The position numbers were made by a program, and so were the translations under genes. 64,000 bases of DNA from Adenanthera pavonina (lineage: Eukaryota; Streptophyta; Magnoliopsida; Fabales; Fabaceae). Of this stretch, positions 34,712 through 49,074 are shown piece by piece; the first letter of the stretch is position 1; each line of letters begins with the position of its first letter. The DNA is taken from contig JAIVEN010000019.1 of NCBI GenBank assembly GCA_026686845.1, forward strand, positions 31,314,501 through 31,378,500. The letters are read 5' to 3'. A model generated the notes under the pieces. It ran no database searches and had not been told where the DNA came from. It saw nothing but the letters and a program-made list of their open reading frames with translations.

Positions 34712-35211
34712 AATTTAAATATATTTTAAAGATAAAAATAAAAATGAAACAAAATAAAATTAAGGGATTATATTAAAATAAAAATAAAACTGGAAATTTA
34801 GAAATAACATTTAATATCGTTTATTTTCAATGCATCGTAATTTAAGATGCTGAAGCTGGGTGTCCAATGAGATGAGCATTATTGGATAAAATGAAAATGA
34901 AGGTTGAGCGTCAACAAAAGCTAATTTGACCAAATCAGCAGAAGTCCAAATATTTGGAAATGCACCCTCTTGTTGTTTTAGAGGAAATGGAAAATTGTTG
35001 TATTGTGATGGATCACTTGTAGGTTACTCCCGTGTACGCAAGGAAGAAGATGATCAACATCCCAGAGAAGCACCTGCCCCTCCCTTCTAGAACAAATTCA
35101 TATGCACATATTTATAGACTGAGTGGATGAACCAATTGTATACTTTCTTATTTTTAGGAGCACTCATCACTCTCACTCCTCTCGCTTCCCCCTTGTAGAG
35201 TTGGCGGAAAA
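34712..35211 (+). promoter_or_regulatory. Upstream region of the GH5 gene
   Basis: 500 bp before the GH5 start codon. TATTTATAG at 35109-35117 lies about 100 bp upstream of the ATG and is the best TATA box candidate. Nothing else is recognised. Confidence 0.45.
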
Positions 35212-37715
35212 ATGGGATACAAATTATTCTTCCTTAATCTTCTATCACTAGCTCTCTGCCTCCCTTCCTCTCAACAGTCTTCTCTGCCTCTCAGAACAGT
35301 GAATCTGGGAAATTGGCTCCTCATTGAAGGCTGGATGAAACCCTCTCTCTTTGATGGAATCATCAACAAAGATCTTTTGGTATATATCATTTACTATTAC
35401 TTTAGATACTTTTGTTTTTTTCCAGTTTCATGATTGGGTGCATCTAAACGTGGTCATTAACATTTCAGGATGGAACTCAAGTGCAATTCATGTCCACAAA
35501 GTTGCAGAGGTACCTCTGCCCAGAAAATGGGGGAGGAACTATTGTTTTTGCCAACAGGACGAGCGCTTCGGGTTGGGAAACTTTTCGGGTAGCTTCTTTA
35601 ACAAAAAACATGTTAATTATTTTTGGAAGGGCTTTTTATGAATGGGTCTCATCGAATTGATTCCTTCATTCATGACTACGACCAATGCGTATGCAGTTGT
35701 GGAGGGTGAACGAATCGACTTTCAATTTTAGAGTGCCTAGCAAGCAATTTGTGGGATTAGAGAACCAAGGTGCGGGGAACAGGTTAGTGGCGAATTCAGA
35801 TTCAGCTGGCGACTTGGAAACGTTTCAGATAATAAGAAGCCAAGATGACCCCACCTTAATTCGCATCCGGGCTCCAAACGGTCTCTTCTTACAGGTAGGT
35901 ACCTTCCTTCCTTACTACTGGTCATGTTTCTAAACTGCAATATCCTATGGGCCAAAGCTCACTCTAGTCTCAAAATTCAACTGAAATTATCTCATCAGTG
36001 TATGTATGATAGATACGTAATTCTGATCACAGGAGTAATTATGTCATTAGCTTTTCAGGCCATTTCAGAGAACTCAGTAACTGCAGATTATGAAGGATCG
36101 GGTTGGGAAGACAGTAACCCGTCTGTATTCAAAATGACCATCTTAAAAGACAAGACTATAAAAGGCGAATACCAAATCACGAATGGTTATGGCCCAGACA
36201 GAGCTTCCAAAATCATGCGGGTCAGATTTCTTTCCCTAAAATAGACTCAATTTTTTAAAGTCTAGTATGCTTTTTTATTAAAAAAATATCTACGCTTATT
36301 TTCAACTCCCCGAAGCATTTCGTCGATCATTAGCTTAGGTAAAGTGGAATAGTATGGGCTTCGGTTCGGAACTCTGAATTGATCAATCGAATGGGACTAC
36401 TCCGATCCTCGCATCGGTGAAATAACGTATAATTTTTTATTAAAAAAATAGATAAAAAAATAAAATATTTAGTTATATCCATAATTATAGTAAAATAGTG
36501 GGATTGAAGCAAGGCAATGGCAACCAATATCCCACTGGGTATGCTATGCAGGATCACTGGAATACATATATCGGCGAGGAAGATTTCAAGTTCATGTCAG
36601 AAAATGGGTTAAATGCTGTCAGAATTCCAGTTGGATGGTGGATAGCTTTTGACCCGACACCGCCCAAACCATTCGTCGGAGGGTCCTTGGAAGCATTAGA
36701 CAATGCCTTCAAATGGGCACAGTAAAGACTACGACTGCCACATTGGTCCTAATTAATTAAATTTAACACTTGCTCCCCTATGACTGGCCCCTATATTTAT
36801 TTGTATTTGCAGAAAGTATGGGATGAAAGTAATAGTGGACCTGCATGCAGCTCCTGGTTCCCAAAACGGCAACCCTCACAGTGCAACCAGAGATGGATAT
36901 CGCGAATGGGGAGATTCATACATACCCCAAACTGTATCAGTCATAGACTTCCTAGCTGAAAGGTTAATTTAATTTCACCTGCATACTCAACTACTAATTC
37001 ACTGTCTGTCGTCTTTATTATTATTATTTTCTCTTATTCCAAAGAATTTTAATTATGGGGAAAACTTCCTCTGCAGATATGGTAACAGACCAAGTCTGGC
37101 AGCAATAGCGTTAATGAATGAGCCACTGGGAGTTAATTTGGACAGCCTGAAAAAGTATTTCCAAGCAGGCTTCGATGCTGTACGGAAACACAGTCCCAGT
37201 GCTTATGTGATCATGTCTAATCCATTGGATAGAAGCTCCCGAGAGCTTTTATCTTTCGCGGGAGCTTTTGAAGGAGCAGTTATTGATGTGCATTATTACA
37301 ATCTCTTTTCGAGTTCCTTCTCCAAGATGAACGCCCAACAGAATATAGATTATATAACCAAACACAGAGCTTCTGATATTAGCTCTCTCATCTCAGCTAA
37401 TGGACCCCTCATTTTTGTCGGTAAGATTTATAATACATCATCAGAACTTCTATGCAATGTAGTGTCACTGTCACTGTCATTGTCACTGTCTCTGCATCTG
37501 TGAGAAGGATAACTTGGTAATTTTTGACGGCAGGGGAGTGGAGTGGTGACTGGACGGTACCCAGTGCACCCAAGCAAGATCACCAGAGATTCGTAGAGGT
37601 GCAGGTGCAGGTGTACTCGCGGGCAACTTATGGATGGGCTTATTGGGCCTATAAATGTGACTCTAACTACTGGAGCCTCAAGTGGATGATCCAAAACAAT
37701 TACTTTAAGCTCTAG
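35212..37715 (+). CDS. Secreted GH5 glucan 1,3-beta-glucosidase
   Basis: A family-5 glycoside hydrolase of the exo-1,3-beta-glucanase type, expected to cleave terminal glucose from beta-1,3-glucans in the cell wall or apoplast. The eight exons are 35212-35379, 35469-35588, 35697-35894, 36059-36220, 36552-36721, 36813-36962, 37077-37420 and 37534-37715, giving 497 aa. Residues 1-20 form a signal peptide with a hydrophobic core. RTVNLGNWLLIEGWMKPSLF (28-47) opens the enzyme domain. A plant-specific inserted beta-rich (fascin-like) segment covers about 57-165. Then come NGLNAVRIPVGWW and VDLHAAPGSQNG. The acid/base is E338 in ALMNEPLG, and the nucleophile is E439 in GEWSGDW. All key residues are present, so it is probably functional. 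Confidence 0.94.
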
Positions 37716-40700
37716 CCATCCATAACTTGCATAGCATCCCGTCGCCAACCCAAGCCCTGTATCAATCAATACATTAAGAACAAGGGACATGAATGTGAGG
37801 GGATACTGATTACTTCCAACACATAATTATGATTCACCCAGCCCAACTCTGGATGGGCTCATTTGGTCCAACCATTTGAATGGGATTATTATCTACAACG
37901 GTTACATTAAGCTTGTAGCTTCACTTTACTTACCCGTCTCTCTTCCTTTTTCTATTTTTTTAAATTAAAAAAAAGTAATTTTACTCCGAGGTGTAGTATT
38001 TGTAATCACTAGATAGTATATTTATCAATATCAATATCAAAGGTAAAATTTATAATCCCATCCCATGTTCATAAGCTGCTTATTCCTCATATCTGAAGGA
38101 AAGTTTAATTACTTAGTTCGTTGAAGATCATGAATTTTGGGTTCAAACCCAAAGGATATGGTGCTGCTTGACTCGGCACTTGGACGAATCAAAATTGAAC
38201 TCCTCAAAGTAGAAAAGAAACGAAAGGGATCCCGTTAATTATTAGCATTTTCTGTAAGCTACTGATAAGAGCTTTAGTGATGTCAAGTCGATAGAATAAA
38301 ACCAATTGAGCATAGGACCAGAAAATGAATCGCACAACGACGAATCGGTGAGAGGATTCGATTTGTTTGATTATTGGTTTGTAGAGCCATACAATGAAAA
38401 ATGCTTACAACTGAAACCGACTCCTTTGGGGTTTTCTGTTGATTGAGAAACTGTGGAACCCCTTGCCGTCCCGACGTGGTATCTTCAAAAATCACATAAA
38501 GTCCTAAATTTTATTTTAAAATTGACATTAATCCAAATCAATTTATTTTATGTGACGTTTATTCGAAAAAAGGTTCCATTCAATAGAGATTATAACCACT
38601 CATTGTCATGCTAGGACCACCCGCTTGCTTCGTTGAGAAAGAGATGGAGAGAGAAATAAAGTTGTAAGAGTGTCTCATGATCACTAACTCTCATTCCTCC
38701 CTCTTTCTTCTGATAAATTAACTTCCTTTTTTATCAAGTACATTTGGGGATTCACATTTATAGAAAAACCCGGGGGGGGGGGGGTGTGGGTTGTGGTATT
38801 ACTACACTCCAAATGTGTTGCGATATCATCTTGTGAATCCTTGTGACATTGAGAAATGAACATGGGAGGTTGACCACAGCGATCTGTGAAGCAATATAAA
38901 TTTAGTCAGTAGATTGTGGAAATCCCATGTCTAAGCCTGCAACTATAGGTCTCCTTGTAATAAAAGTGTTAAAAGAATCATGATGTGTACAGACTAAAGA
39001 GTGACAAAGTGGATTCGGGACTAAATCTTGATGCAAGATAAAGTTGATTTGAGTGCTTGACGCGCGGCATCCAAAACAAAAAAATTGACCTATATGCTAA
39101 TTTACAGCTTAGTAATAGGTTCATGTACCAAAGAGGAACTTTATTTTTACACGGCACGACTCATCTGGACGAGGACCAACCATCCACCTGGTTGGAGTAA
39201 CTTAAAATCAACCCTTCAATTTTTCGTAATTTGCCAGAGTCATCATGAAGGCATGAGGAAATAAGAGAGACTAGAAACAAATCTGGAAAAATTAAAGGCC
39301 TGAAAATGAAAGACATTTTGATCGATGCGGAAAGGAGAAAAAACAGAAGGCCCACCACAAGATACCTTGTCTATACAAACAGCGCGCATGATCAGAGGTT
39401 AAACTAAATATATAGGGCTCAACATCTGATCTGTCGGGAAGACTTAGAAGCACGATATTTTACTGATATTCACATTCACATCCGTGACTTGAGAGATTCT
39501 CTTTGGACTCTTGTTAAGGTTGTTTGTTATTCCATTTCTACAACATGCATCGATCTATTCTAGTGCACTGATTGCTACAAATTAATACAAAATGGGGAGT
39601 CTCCTTCAGCATGCCAGGTCTTTATGCAAAAGCTAACTAATTAACTGCCCATAGAGCTCGAGCACGTACCAGCAACGGAAAGGACGTGCATGTGATTCAA
39701 ATCCAATAATGGAGGGGTACGTGTTTGGCTTTCGGCTTTTGGCTTTTTGGTGGGGTTGGCTGGTGAATACTGATACTGAAACAAGGGCAAGAGGCCCATC
39801 ATGGTGTCTCGCAGAGGGTGTTATTATTGTTAGTGCTGGTGGAACCATACCATTCTGAGGCTTGCTATCCTTCCTACAACAAATAATGCACCTCTTAACG
39901 TTCCACGTGGAACTATGATTCTTTTGGTTATGGTCCCCTACTGTCTGGGACACCTTGTTTTGTTTAACCGTCACCCATAATTCAACGTCCCAGTCTGGAA
40001 AAACCATAATTCAGCGTCAGACTCCAGCATGCATGTGTAACAAGCTGATTGGTCCTGTCTCTTAACTTATAAACCTTTTGTTTGCTTCTACTTTTCTAAA
40101 ACAATTTTTTTTTTAAAACAGAACACGACTTAACGTACGTACACCGTTTCCTTCATACTTCGTATATCTATAATTCTGTCACCAAATCTGTGGACTCAAT
40201 CAAATAACACTATAGCTTCATATGAGAATCTTCTAAGGACTTTCCAAGCAGTTATTTCTTTTCTGAATTTCGGAAATATTTACCATTTTTTTTGGCCATT
40301 CCAAGGCAACTGTGATTCAAAATTAACACATGAATATACTTTTAATCCCTTAATTAATTTCATTTAAGATTTCTTTAATTACCGTACGTTTTATTTTCAT
40401 AGCTTTTTATTTTATTCCAATTCCTTAACTCTCGAAGATACTCCAATACTTTATTTTCAACGTTTGATGCTATATTGTCGATGGATAGAATGAGGAAGTA
40501 GGAGCATAACATTCCTAGCCACCTCAGGTGGCAACAGTGGATGGAGTACAGACAGTATCTTTAATTTTAAATCCTGTTGATTTCATTATAAAAGGAAAAA
40601 AAAATAGCACATTCCCGATTCCCCCCTGTTCAATTAAAAGGAGAAAGAAGATTAACATTTGATTAGAGCTTAATTAAATACAATTAAAACCTTGATACAT

Positions 40701-40938
40701 ATATTTCATCTACTTAGAATACAAAAGATTGCCTGCTCTCAATTGAGCAGAAGCAGCAAACAGGAAAGCTACACGAGAGGGGCCCTTTCTCACATGGGAA
40801 GAAGAAGGGAAGCAAAAGACACTCAAAACGTATATCTGCCAAATATTACATTTGCGAATTCACTAACGAACATATTTATAAGAGAAATGGGGTATCAATT
40901 TCCAAGCTAATATCCCATGATTCCCATTGAATCAAGCT
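37716..40938. other. Intergenic between GH5 and INO1
   Basis: No supportable gene. It includes a G homopolymer of 13 at 38772-38784. The minus-strand frame 39633-40007 (124 codons) has no recognised domain and ordinary composition for chance. The part next to 40938 is the INO1 3' UTR and downstream region. Confidence 0.55.
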
Positions 40939-43561
40939 TCACTTGTACTCCAGAATCATGTTGTTCTCAGGAGCCAAACCAACACAAGCCCTCAGGATGT
41001 TTTCCAGCATAGCACGCTGCTTTGACAATGCGTTCACCACTGGTGTACCCGGCGGGACCTGTCATTGATGGCCACACCATTCATTTATCCCTTCAACTTT
41101 TGAGGATAATAAAGTAGAATTTGTGTTTACAATGTAACCAGAGCAGTTGTACTTAGTTTTTATAGATAAGCTATGCGTGTGCATACATAAAAATAAACAG
41201 AACAAAGCTAAATTAGAGTATAAGACTCACCAGAGGAGCCTTGGTGAGGTAACTGAGGATGGCGGCAACAGGGTGGAATGAGTGAAACTTGCCCTGTAAA
41301 ACCCATAGCCAACTCTGTATTAGAAAGCTGTACAAAATACACAACCATAAACGATATAATTGATGATTAAGGAACACGAACCTCTCCTTCAGCTTTGAAC
41401 TGAATTCGAGTGCTAAGCTCAGCAAGAAGGACCAAGTCTAGGATAATAGGAGCGGCCAACAGAGAATCCTCGCATGTGTTGTGCATCACGATTGTGTTCT
41501 TTCCACCCATGAATATCTCTGAAGTATACTCATCCATGGCTCTCTTGCTGTCACCCACGTAAGGTACATACTACAAAAGTAACAAACCAAAAAGCTGGAG
41601 TTAAGTATGACAGACGACAAATATAGAGAAATAGAACGAGAAAGGTGAAGCAAAAATTACCTTAATAACGACGACATGATCGGGATGCTCGCCGGACTCA
41701 TAGAGGATGGCGTTGCTGTTGACCATATCATCAACAACATTGCTCTTGGAGATTTCCTTGGAGCGGAAGGTTTGTGGAGCTGAGAGATTCATCCCGTCAT
41801 TGTTTCCCAGATGGTTGTAGCTCACTATTGAGGTTGGCTGTCACTCATCACCAACACATTTTAAATCAGTGCACTTTTCCTTTGACAGATGTACAAAATT
41901 AGCATACTTCCACCATACACACTCAGAATTGGCTCTTATGGTAAAAGCAGTATTCGGAAGACAAATAGAGAAACAACTTGAAAGATATTGATTTACCTTG
42001 ATACCAGCCCCCACAAGGAAGTCCACCAGCACAGATTTCATTTTGGTCTGACCACTCTTAAAGTCATCCCCACCAATCAAACTGTTCCTCTTGATGGCCA
42101 AGTCTATCAGTCCTGATGAGGACAGAAGCAGAGTTCACAGACTTGGTTTAAATTTTGAGAAGCTATTAATTAGTAATTAACAAGCCTTTTGCAAGCAAAT
42201 AATAGTGTACCAGGGACGAAAGTGTTCTGAGGGCTTCCATTGATAAAAGGAACATTTTCTAGAACACAAGCCAAGGCATACAAGGTGGAAGGAGAAATCT
42301 CAGGCTCATTCCTGTCCAAGGCTGCCAAGAGGTTTCCCATGGTGTCGTTCAGTCCCACAATCACATTACTGTACCTCTCTGTGTTGGCAGTCCAGAGCAC
42401 AACGACCTCGTCCACCTTGCTGGCTTCCTTAAACTCCCTTCATATCATTAAAGTGGATCCATTCAGTAAGTTTTTCAATAATGAAAAAGGGGTTCTGGTG
42501 TGTGTGTGTGTGTGTGTGTATTTAATTATTATTTTTTAATATTAATAAGCCAAGTTATTAGAACAGTATTGGGGTTACTTTATGTCTTTGATTATCTGTT
42601 GGACTTGTTCCTTTTTAGTGCCCTTGATGACGTTGTTGGCTCTGTCCCCTTGGTTTGCAGCAATGAAATCTGGGTCATAGATTCCAGGGAGTGGAACCAT
42701 GGATTCCATGTAGGGCCTTAGTTGCTTTTGCAGATCAATGTCAAAGACCTTGGCCCTGGCCATGGCATCCGCCAGGTTCATGTCACTGATATCCCAACCC
42801 CCAAACACAATGTCGTCTGGGTTCACCTGCGTATAAATTATTACACAATGGATTTGAACAATCATTTCACAGCATAAAAGGCCAGAAAAAGAAGAAGAAG
42901 AAGAAGGCTTATAACCAAGATGGCATACCATAGGAAGGAGGCTTTTAAATGGGGCATAAATTTCTTCGCCGTTGAAAGACCCCACACGGATAGTGGATGC
43001 CTGGGTTAGGGAGCCAAAGTAATTGGCTTGTTGAATTTTGTCCTTTGTTGGCCATGAAATGCCCCTAGGGGTCGATAAAAAAATTATTATAATGAGTTTT
43101 TTTTTTGTTAAATTTATATTTGTTCAAATTTAATTTAATACAGAAGAGCCCAGAAAGTGGAAGAAGACAAAGCTTACTCTCGGTTCGCAATAACACCGCC
43201 AGTGAGGCTGCAGCCGTTGTTTCCACCCCATCCCACAAGCATTACCCTACAAACCAACAAATTAAGAAACCGGAAAATATGAAGTTGGGATAAATCTGGA
43301 TTAACTGATTCAATCAAAATGAAGTAAACAAAATCAAGCAGAGGTGAGGGAGAATTCGGGAACTATGACTAACCCCAATTTAGGGACATGGATGTTGGTT
43401 ATAAATTCATATTTAACAGTCTTGGGCTTGACAATCCACTGGTAGGTGCCATTTCTGTTCTCATGGACAAGCTCGGTGGTGTGATAGTTGTACACAGACT
43501 GAATCTCACCCTCTGTGTACTTGACATTGGGACTCTCAACCTTAAAACTCTCGATGAACAT
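40939..43561 (-). CDS. MIPS: Inositol-3-phosphate synthase (MIPS/INO1)
   Basis: This enzyme converts glucose 6-phosphate to 1D-myo-inositol 3-phosphate with NAD, the committed step of inositol and phytate synthesis in the cytosol. The ten exons (minus strand) are 43561-43374, 43246-43178, 43064-42929, 42826-42579, 42437-42211, 42112-41997, 41837-41661, 41570-41382, 41293-41231 and 41058-40939, giving exactly 510 aa, the usual plant length. It starts [17 protein letters not shown] and ends NNMILEYK. The NAD site GWGGNNG is at 68-74, and [14 protein letters not shown] (about 300-313) contains active-site lysines. [12 protein letters not shown] and [14 protein letters not shown] are intact. One oddity is GCSLTGG after GWGGNN, where plants usually have GSTLTGG or GSTLTAG. 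Confidence 0.97.
42498..42519. repeat. GT microsatellite in INO1 intron 4
   Basis: Eleven GT dinucleotides within the intron between exons 4 and 5. Confidence 0.9.
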
Positions 43562-43670
43562 TTTCGAGGGGCAGAAGAAAGGCTTAAAGCACTGAGTTAG
43601 GTGAAGTGGCTCTCCTCTCTTCTCTTGTTTTGGGTATCACTGGTGCACCTTCACGCAGCCCCCGCAGTCC

Positions 43671-43680
43671 CTATTTATAG
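43671..43680 (-). promoter_or_regulatory. TATA box of the INO1 gene
   Basis: The minus strand reads CTATAAATAG, about 110 bp upstream of the INO1 ATG. Confidence 0.7.
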
Positions 43681-46600
43681 AGAAAACCCCCCAAGCTTTT
43701 GTCATTCACGTGGCCAGAAGAACGTGCCAAGTAGGACCTCCTCCATGTGACTCGTATTTCTTTCCTTGACGCAGTGAAAAGAAAAGCTTTTGATGGGTGA
43801 AAAAAAATAAAAGTTCATATAAACTAAAATTAAAATATAAAGCTTTTATTTATTTATTTATGAATTTTTTAGTATTATTTTCAATTCAAAATATGTGTCT
43901 TCTTGAAATTTTGTTTTTTCTAAATAATTATCATTTTATTTTACAATTCTGCTATGTATTAATTACTTTTATATGGTGGCCAAAAAAATTACTTTTATAT
44001 AGTTTTGTCCTTCATCAATAACAAATAATAATTATAAGTCAAATAATTTTATATATTCTCTTTTTTCTTTAATTAAAGATATTTTAGTCAAACAATATGA
44101 AATTTTATTATATTTTAAGCTCCTTAAATTTAAATGAGATTATACTTTGAACACAGAATATTTTTTTTTATTTTACGCCACAAACCAGCTATAAACAAAA
44201 CTTAATACTATCTTGAAGTAAATAATAGTACAAGTGTTTCTCATCAATCCAAGGTTAGCTCACATAATAATAATAATAATAATGATGGGGTGAAGTGTAA
44301 ATAAAAATTCAAAACTCAAACCCTTCTAACATTATTTATTAAAAAATAATAATAATAGCATTTCTGTCAGGATCTGCAAACTTACAAGGGCTGAGATATT
44401 GAATGTTCCCTGTTTTTTAGAGTAGCCTCTGTTCTGTTTTTTTTTTTATAATATCATCCAATGTTTTGGGGTATTTTGAATTTGTTGGATGTCCCAAACT
44501 AATCCAAACCTTAAAATTTCACATCTTCCTTGAACAATTGTTTATCATTTCTTAATTTACAATCTCTTAGTAAATTAAATTCTACGTCTCGACTCGAGAG
44601 GCTAGTCTTTTAATACTTTTTATGTTGAAAAAAATGGCAATTTATCAGAAAAATGTACTGGATAGATTGACATTTGACAACACACAACACGTCTCATTCA
44701 GAAGACGAAATGATTTTGTCTTCCTGTGAGTATTGAAATTGAAGTTATATTAATATAATTATACACACAAATATATATATATATATAGAAAAATAATCGA
44801 CACAACTTTTAGAAAAAGCCGACCCTTATTTTGCAGAGAATGAAAATAAAAATTACCAACAAGATCTTGATATCAGAAGAAGAGGAAAAACCTGCTTCAA
44901 CAATTTCTATACACGAAATACCCTTAGTACTAAAAGAAAAAAAAAATAGCTAGTGGGGTATGCGACCATTTTCAAAAGAAAAGAAATGAAAAAGTAATTA
45001 ATTGATCATTTTACACTTGGTTGTCATACTCCCAGTCTTGTAGTTGCCGCCAACTTGTCCAGTGCACATTAAAGCATTACTTAAAAAATAGTAAACCTTG
45101 AAGAGAATACCAATCAAAATTGATCAAGTGTACACGATTATGATGCTCAAAAATGCTCAATCACACTTCTCCTCTAGTAAGTGTGAATTTATATGATATA
45201 CCATTGGATTATTTTCTTTTCTTGATGCCATCATAGTTAATTCATTTGCTTTTATTTTTTTTAATTATAAGGTCCTTCATCTTTCATAGTAATTTTATCA
45301 TCGAAAATCATTTTTGTTTGATACATGTTTGAACCCAACTCCACTTTTTTTTCCATATTTTTTTATTGAAGACATATTATTCTATTCTTCTCATACACAC
45401 ATGTTATATACATAAACTTCACATCACATCCTTAAATTATTATTATTTTCCCTGTATGAAAGACTTATGTTGGATTAATTAAGGCCCTATTTAATACACC
45501 GAATAAAATTGAATAAAAAAAATACAATTTTTTTAAATGAGAAATGACTTTTATTCTCTGAATAAAAAATGACAACAAAAAAATCGAAAATATGAAGTTA
45601 TTGCTAGACAATAGGGGTACACTAGATAGTTACAAAAGACAGTGCATATATCGAATATGGTGCAATGGATTACTTTTCCGTTTCCGGCAAGATAACCAAA
45701 GGCTAAGTTTTTTTTTTTTTTTAAAACATTTGGGGTCTACGCCCAAAAAAGAACGGACCAAGCCAGGACTTACTGAAAAGCATATAGGTAATTGAAGAAA
45801 AATTTAACCAACTAAAATATAAAATAAACTATGTTATATATATAATTATTATAATATAAATATTTTCATATATCTATAATCAATTTTTTAAATATATAAT
45901 CAAAATAAATATATACCTTCATGTAAATTGTGCATCTCAATATTTGATGGTATAAAAATATTCAATTATCATCTTCATGTTAAATTATTTAGTAATCTCC
46001 TTTTTAATATAAATAATCATATATTTTTTTGATAAAAAATAATTATATAACCAGTGAGAAAATTATTTTCTATCTTATAATCCCTATGTAATATAAAAAT
46101 TTGGTAATACATATACTATAAAACAAAAACTTAAAACTTGGGGGACCATAGCCCCTCCTGGTCCCCCATGATTCCATCCCTTCAAAAGAAAATTATTTAA
46201 AATTAAACACACAGCAGTTTATAAAAGGGAAAAAAAAAACATAGAGCAGTTCCGCTTCTTGCTACCTTTTTTTTTTGGGGCCAAAACCGCTTCTTGCTAC
46301 TTTACCTCAACACGCTTGATGCGAATGTTTTTTTTTTTTAATAATGAAGAATGCAAATTTGATTTACATTTACCTTTTGCCATCTTTCGAAAAAATTAAA
46401 ATACTATATTACAATAACATTTTACCGGAAAAAATTTAAATTTATGATAAGGTACATTATCAGAGGAGAATGTTCTGGTGGAAAAGAAAAGGAGAATGAT
46501 TAACTAATTAACATAAAATTATTTACCCTGACATGATTAAGTCTGCTAATCCAATCCATCTTTATCGTTTAACATTAATATAAAATAATCTCTAAATATT

Positions 46601-47015
46601 GAGATGAGGAAAAAAAGTAAAACTTATAGACAGGATAATAGCAGTGCATCAAAAAGATAACAATAATAACAATAGTAGTAGTAGTAATAGCAAATAAAAT
46701 GACAAAAAAAATTCACGGTTCCTTCTTTCTGAACTGATAATCAATGAAGCATCGGCGACCGCGAGCGAACAAAATTGAATATTTTGGTATCAGCTCTAGA
46801 TTGTTCTCCATGGGCAAAATAAAATAAAAATAGGAAATACGAAAATGTAACGTCTAGATTGTTCTTTACACTTTTTTTTTTTTTAAAAAATCGCACTTCT
46901 TGACCCATACAAGTATAGGTAGACTTGTTAATTGTTACTATTAATTTGTTTATATTTTTCTTATTTAAAAATAAAAAAAGTGATTGAAATCTGCTGCACA
47001 CTGTACAACCTCTAA
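43681..47015. other. Intergenic, INO1 upstream
   Basis: The INO1-proximal part is the promoter. The rest is AT-rich with short simple repeats (AAT triplets near 44266-44284, AT run near 44768-44787, AGT triplets near 46673-46685). No gene is recognised. Confidence 0.55.
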
Positions 47016-47188
47016 GTGTCTGTTTAGTTTGTCTTTTTGTAAAAGTATTTTTAAAATAATCACAGTTTACAAAAATGAAGTTTGGATAAAAGTAGAGAAG
47101 TTTACTGAAAAACTGTTTGGATGAAAAAGGAGAAAATAATGATTAGAAAATACAATTACGTTTTGAAAAATGAGAACCAAACAAGCAC
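47016..47188. mobile_element. Tourist/PIF-Harbinger MITE (173 bp)
   Basis: TAA duplications at 47013-47015 and 47189-47191. Inward ends are GTGTCTGTTTAGTTTG and GTGCTTGTTTGGTTC, typical of Tourist-like MITEs. Confidence 0.8.
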
Positions 47189-49074
47189 TAACTTGTCAAT
47201 CCGACCACACATTGGACATCCATCCATTAACCAACACTGAAAGGTGAAGACAGAAATATACAAAATAGTATAACAAATTTTTCAATAAGGTAGTTTGAGA
47301 GTTTTCGGACTCTTGGCAGCACTCAGCTTCTTGAGATACTGTAAAAACTAAAAAGGAAAACGAAGAAAAGAAAAAAAAAGTACTGCCATGATATTCACTT
47401 CTGCTCAAATTATGAGTGTGTGAATGAGCGAGTATATCAGTTTTTCACTTTTAGGAATAATATGAAAACTAAACTAGAGCAATTGGTTCAAGTGAAAATT
47501 TTGATGAATCAATACATGCCTGGATTCAATAAGAAACATCCGAATAATAATAATTAATTAAAAGTTTGTTAAAAAAAATACTCCATCCATCCTATATTAT
47601 AAGGTAATAGGAGAATTTTCATCTATATTAAAAAATATTTATTACATTCTTAAACTTTTTAAAAAATATTAAAATTTTCAATTTTTTCCTATTAATTTCA
47701 CTTATTTAATTAAATATAATATAAGTTATGATACTAATAATATAATAAATAAGAAGAAAAAATAACAAATCACTATATATTATCTTATATTTTTTCAATC
47801 ATATTTATAAGTTTTTATTTAGAATATTTATTTAATTCTATTTATAAAGTATTGTGCCGTATTTTTATCTAAATTTTTTATTTAATAATTTTATTATTTA
47901 GTAAATTATTTTAGTTTTTAATAAGCTTAAAAATATGAGTGGGGAATATTTAAAAAAACTTTTATATCATTTTATAAGATGGGAGGAGGGCATTAATCAT
48001 TCAGTTTTACTACAATCGTTGGAGGAAGAGGTCCCTTTCCTTCGAGCTTATTCTCAGCATATTTTTCAGTTTTCACACTAATTGAGATGCGCGTGACCCC
48101 ACCTCCCCTACCCTTTTCTCTCTCCCATCAGCTCATCCACCACTCATCCTCTACCATGCATGTCGACCCCACTTCTTCTTACGGAAGTCCATTATTACGT
48201 CCCTTTAGCTACATTGGCTACACCCGAATGCTTTTTTAATGAAATTGGAATATAAATACGAATCAAGTATGGATGGGAGAATTGAGTTTTAAAAGAATAT
48301 TTAGTACAACATAAAATTCTTATATAACTTTTAATTTTAATATATGTATTATAATATAAAAAACCAAAATACCCCTATCAAATTAAAAATAAAATTACTA
48401 TGACTCACTGATATCCACTATATCCACTCACAACACAGATCCACTAGCGGCCAGTATAAAAATTGCAGAAATTATTACAGAATTCAAAAGAAAAGGTTAG
48501 ATCTGAACTTCGACGATGGTGCGACGGGCCATCGCCGAAATCTAACGAATGAAGATGTTTTCTCTCTGTTTTCCCTTAACTTCTTCTTCTCCCTCATAAT
48601 TGCCGAGATTTGATTCCGACTCATTAAGCTCCGCAATGATGATTGCTTCTACATTCCCAGTAATTGAGATGGTCTTAAGGGACAACAATTTGTTTTGGAA
48701 ACTACACACTCGAAGATCAAAGGTCTAGACAAGAATGATGTTGGCGATGGCACTATCGAAGTTGGGGGACAATGTGATGGTGGAGGTGCGACTGGAAAGG
48801 GGTGGAGGTACGACGGCAAAGGGGCGGAGCAACGATGGTGACAAAGGCAAGTGGATGAGCCAAAGTGACATGGGTGAAAGAGAGAAAAAAATGGATTATA
48901 GGAAGATTGAGGCAATTCCATCAGGTAATTTGAGGGAAATAGATTCTAGAGGTAATAGGTTTCATGGATACCAAACATTTTAACACCTAGATTCCTATTC
49001 TATTTTCATTTCCTTTGTGCCAATTACCATGTACCAAACGAACTATTTCTTTTTCATCAAATACAACATATATA
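47189..49074. other. Intergenic with a decayed Stowaway-like stretch
   Basis: A probable degenerate Stowaway-like element spans 47581-47990, with inward ends CTCCATCCATCCTATATTAT and CCCTCCTCCCATCTTATAAA; the flanking TA is only clear on the left. The purine-rich frames at 48649-48983 overlap on both strands and show no family. Confidence 0.5.

Noticed and set aside
37428..37790. 120-codon minus-strand frame opposite the end of GH5
   Set aside because: Antisense to the last GH5 exon and its intron; no family match.
38135..38155. tRNA-like GGGTTCAAACCC motif
   Set aside because: No matching acceptor, D or anticodon stems can be folded around it.
39633..40007. 124-codon minus-strand frame between GH5 and INO1
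   Set aside because: No domain, no related second exon, and no family resemblance; the surrounding sequence looks non-coding.
48649..48983. Overlapping frames on both strands in a purine-rich stretch
   Set aside because: Low-complexity composition keeps both strands open; no domain.
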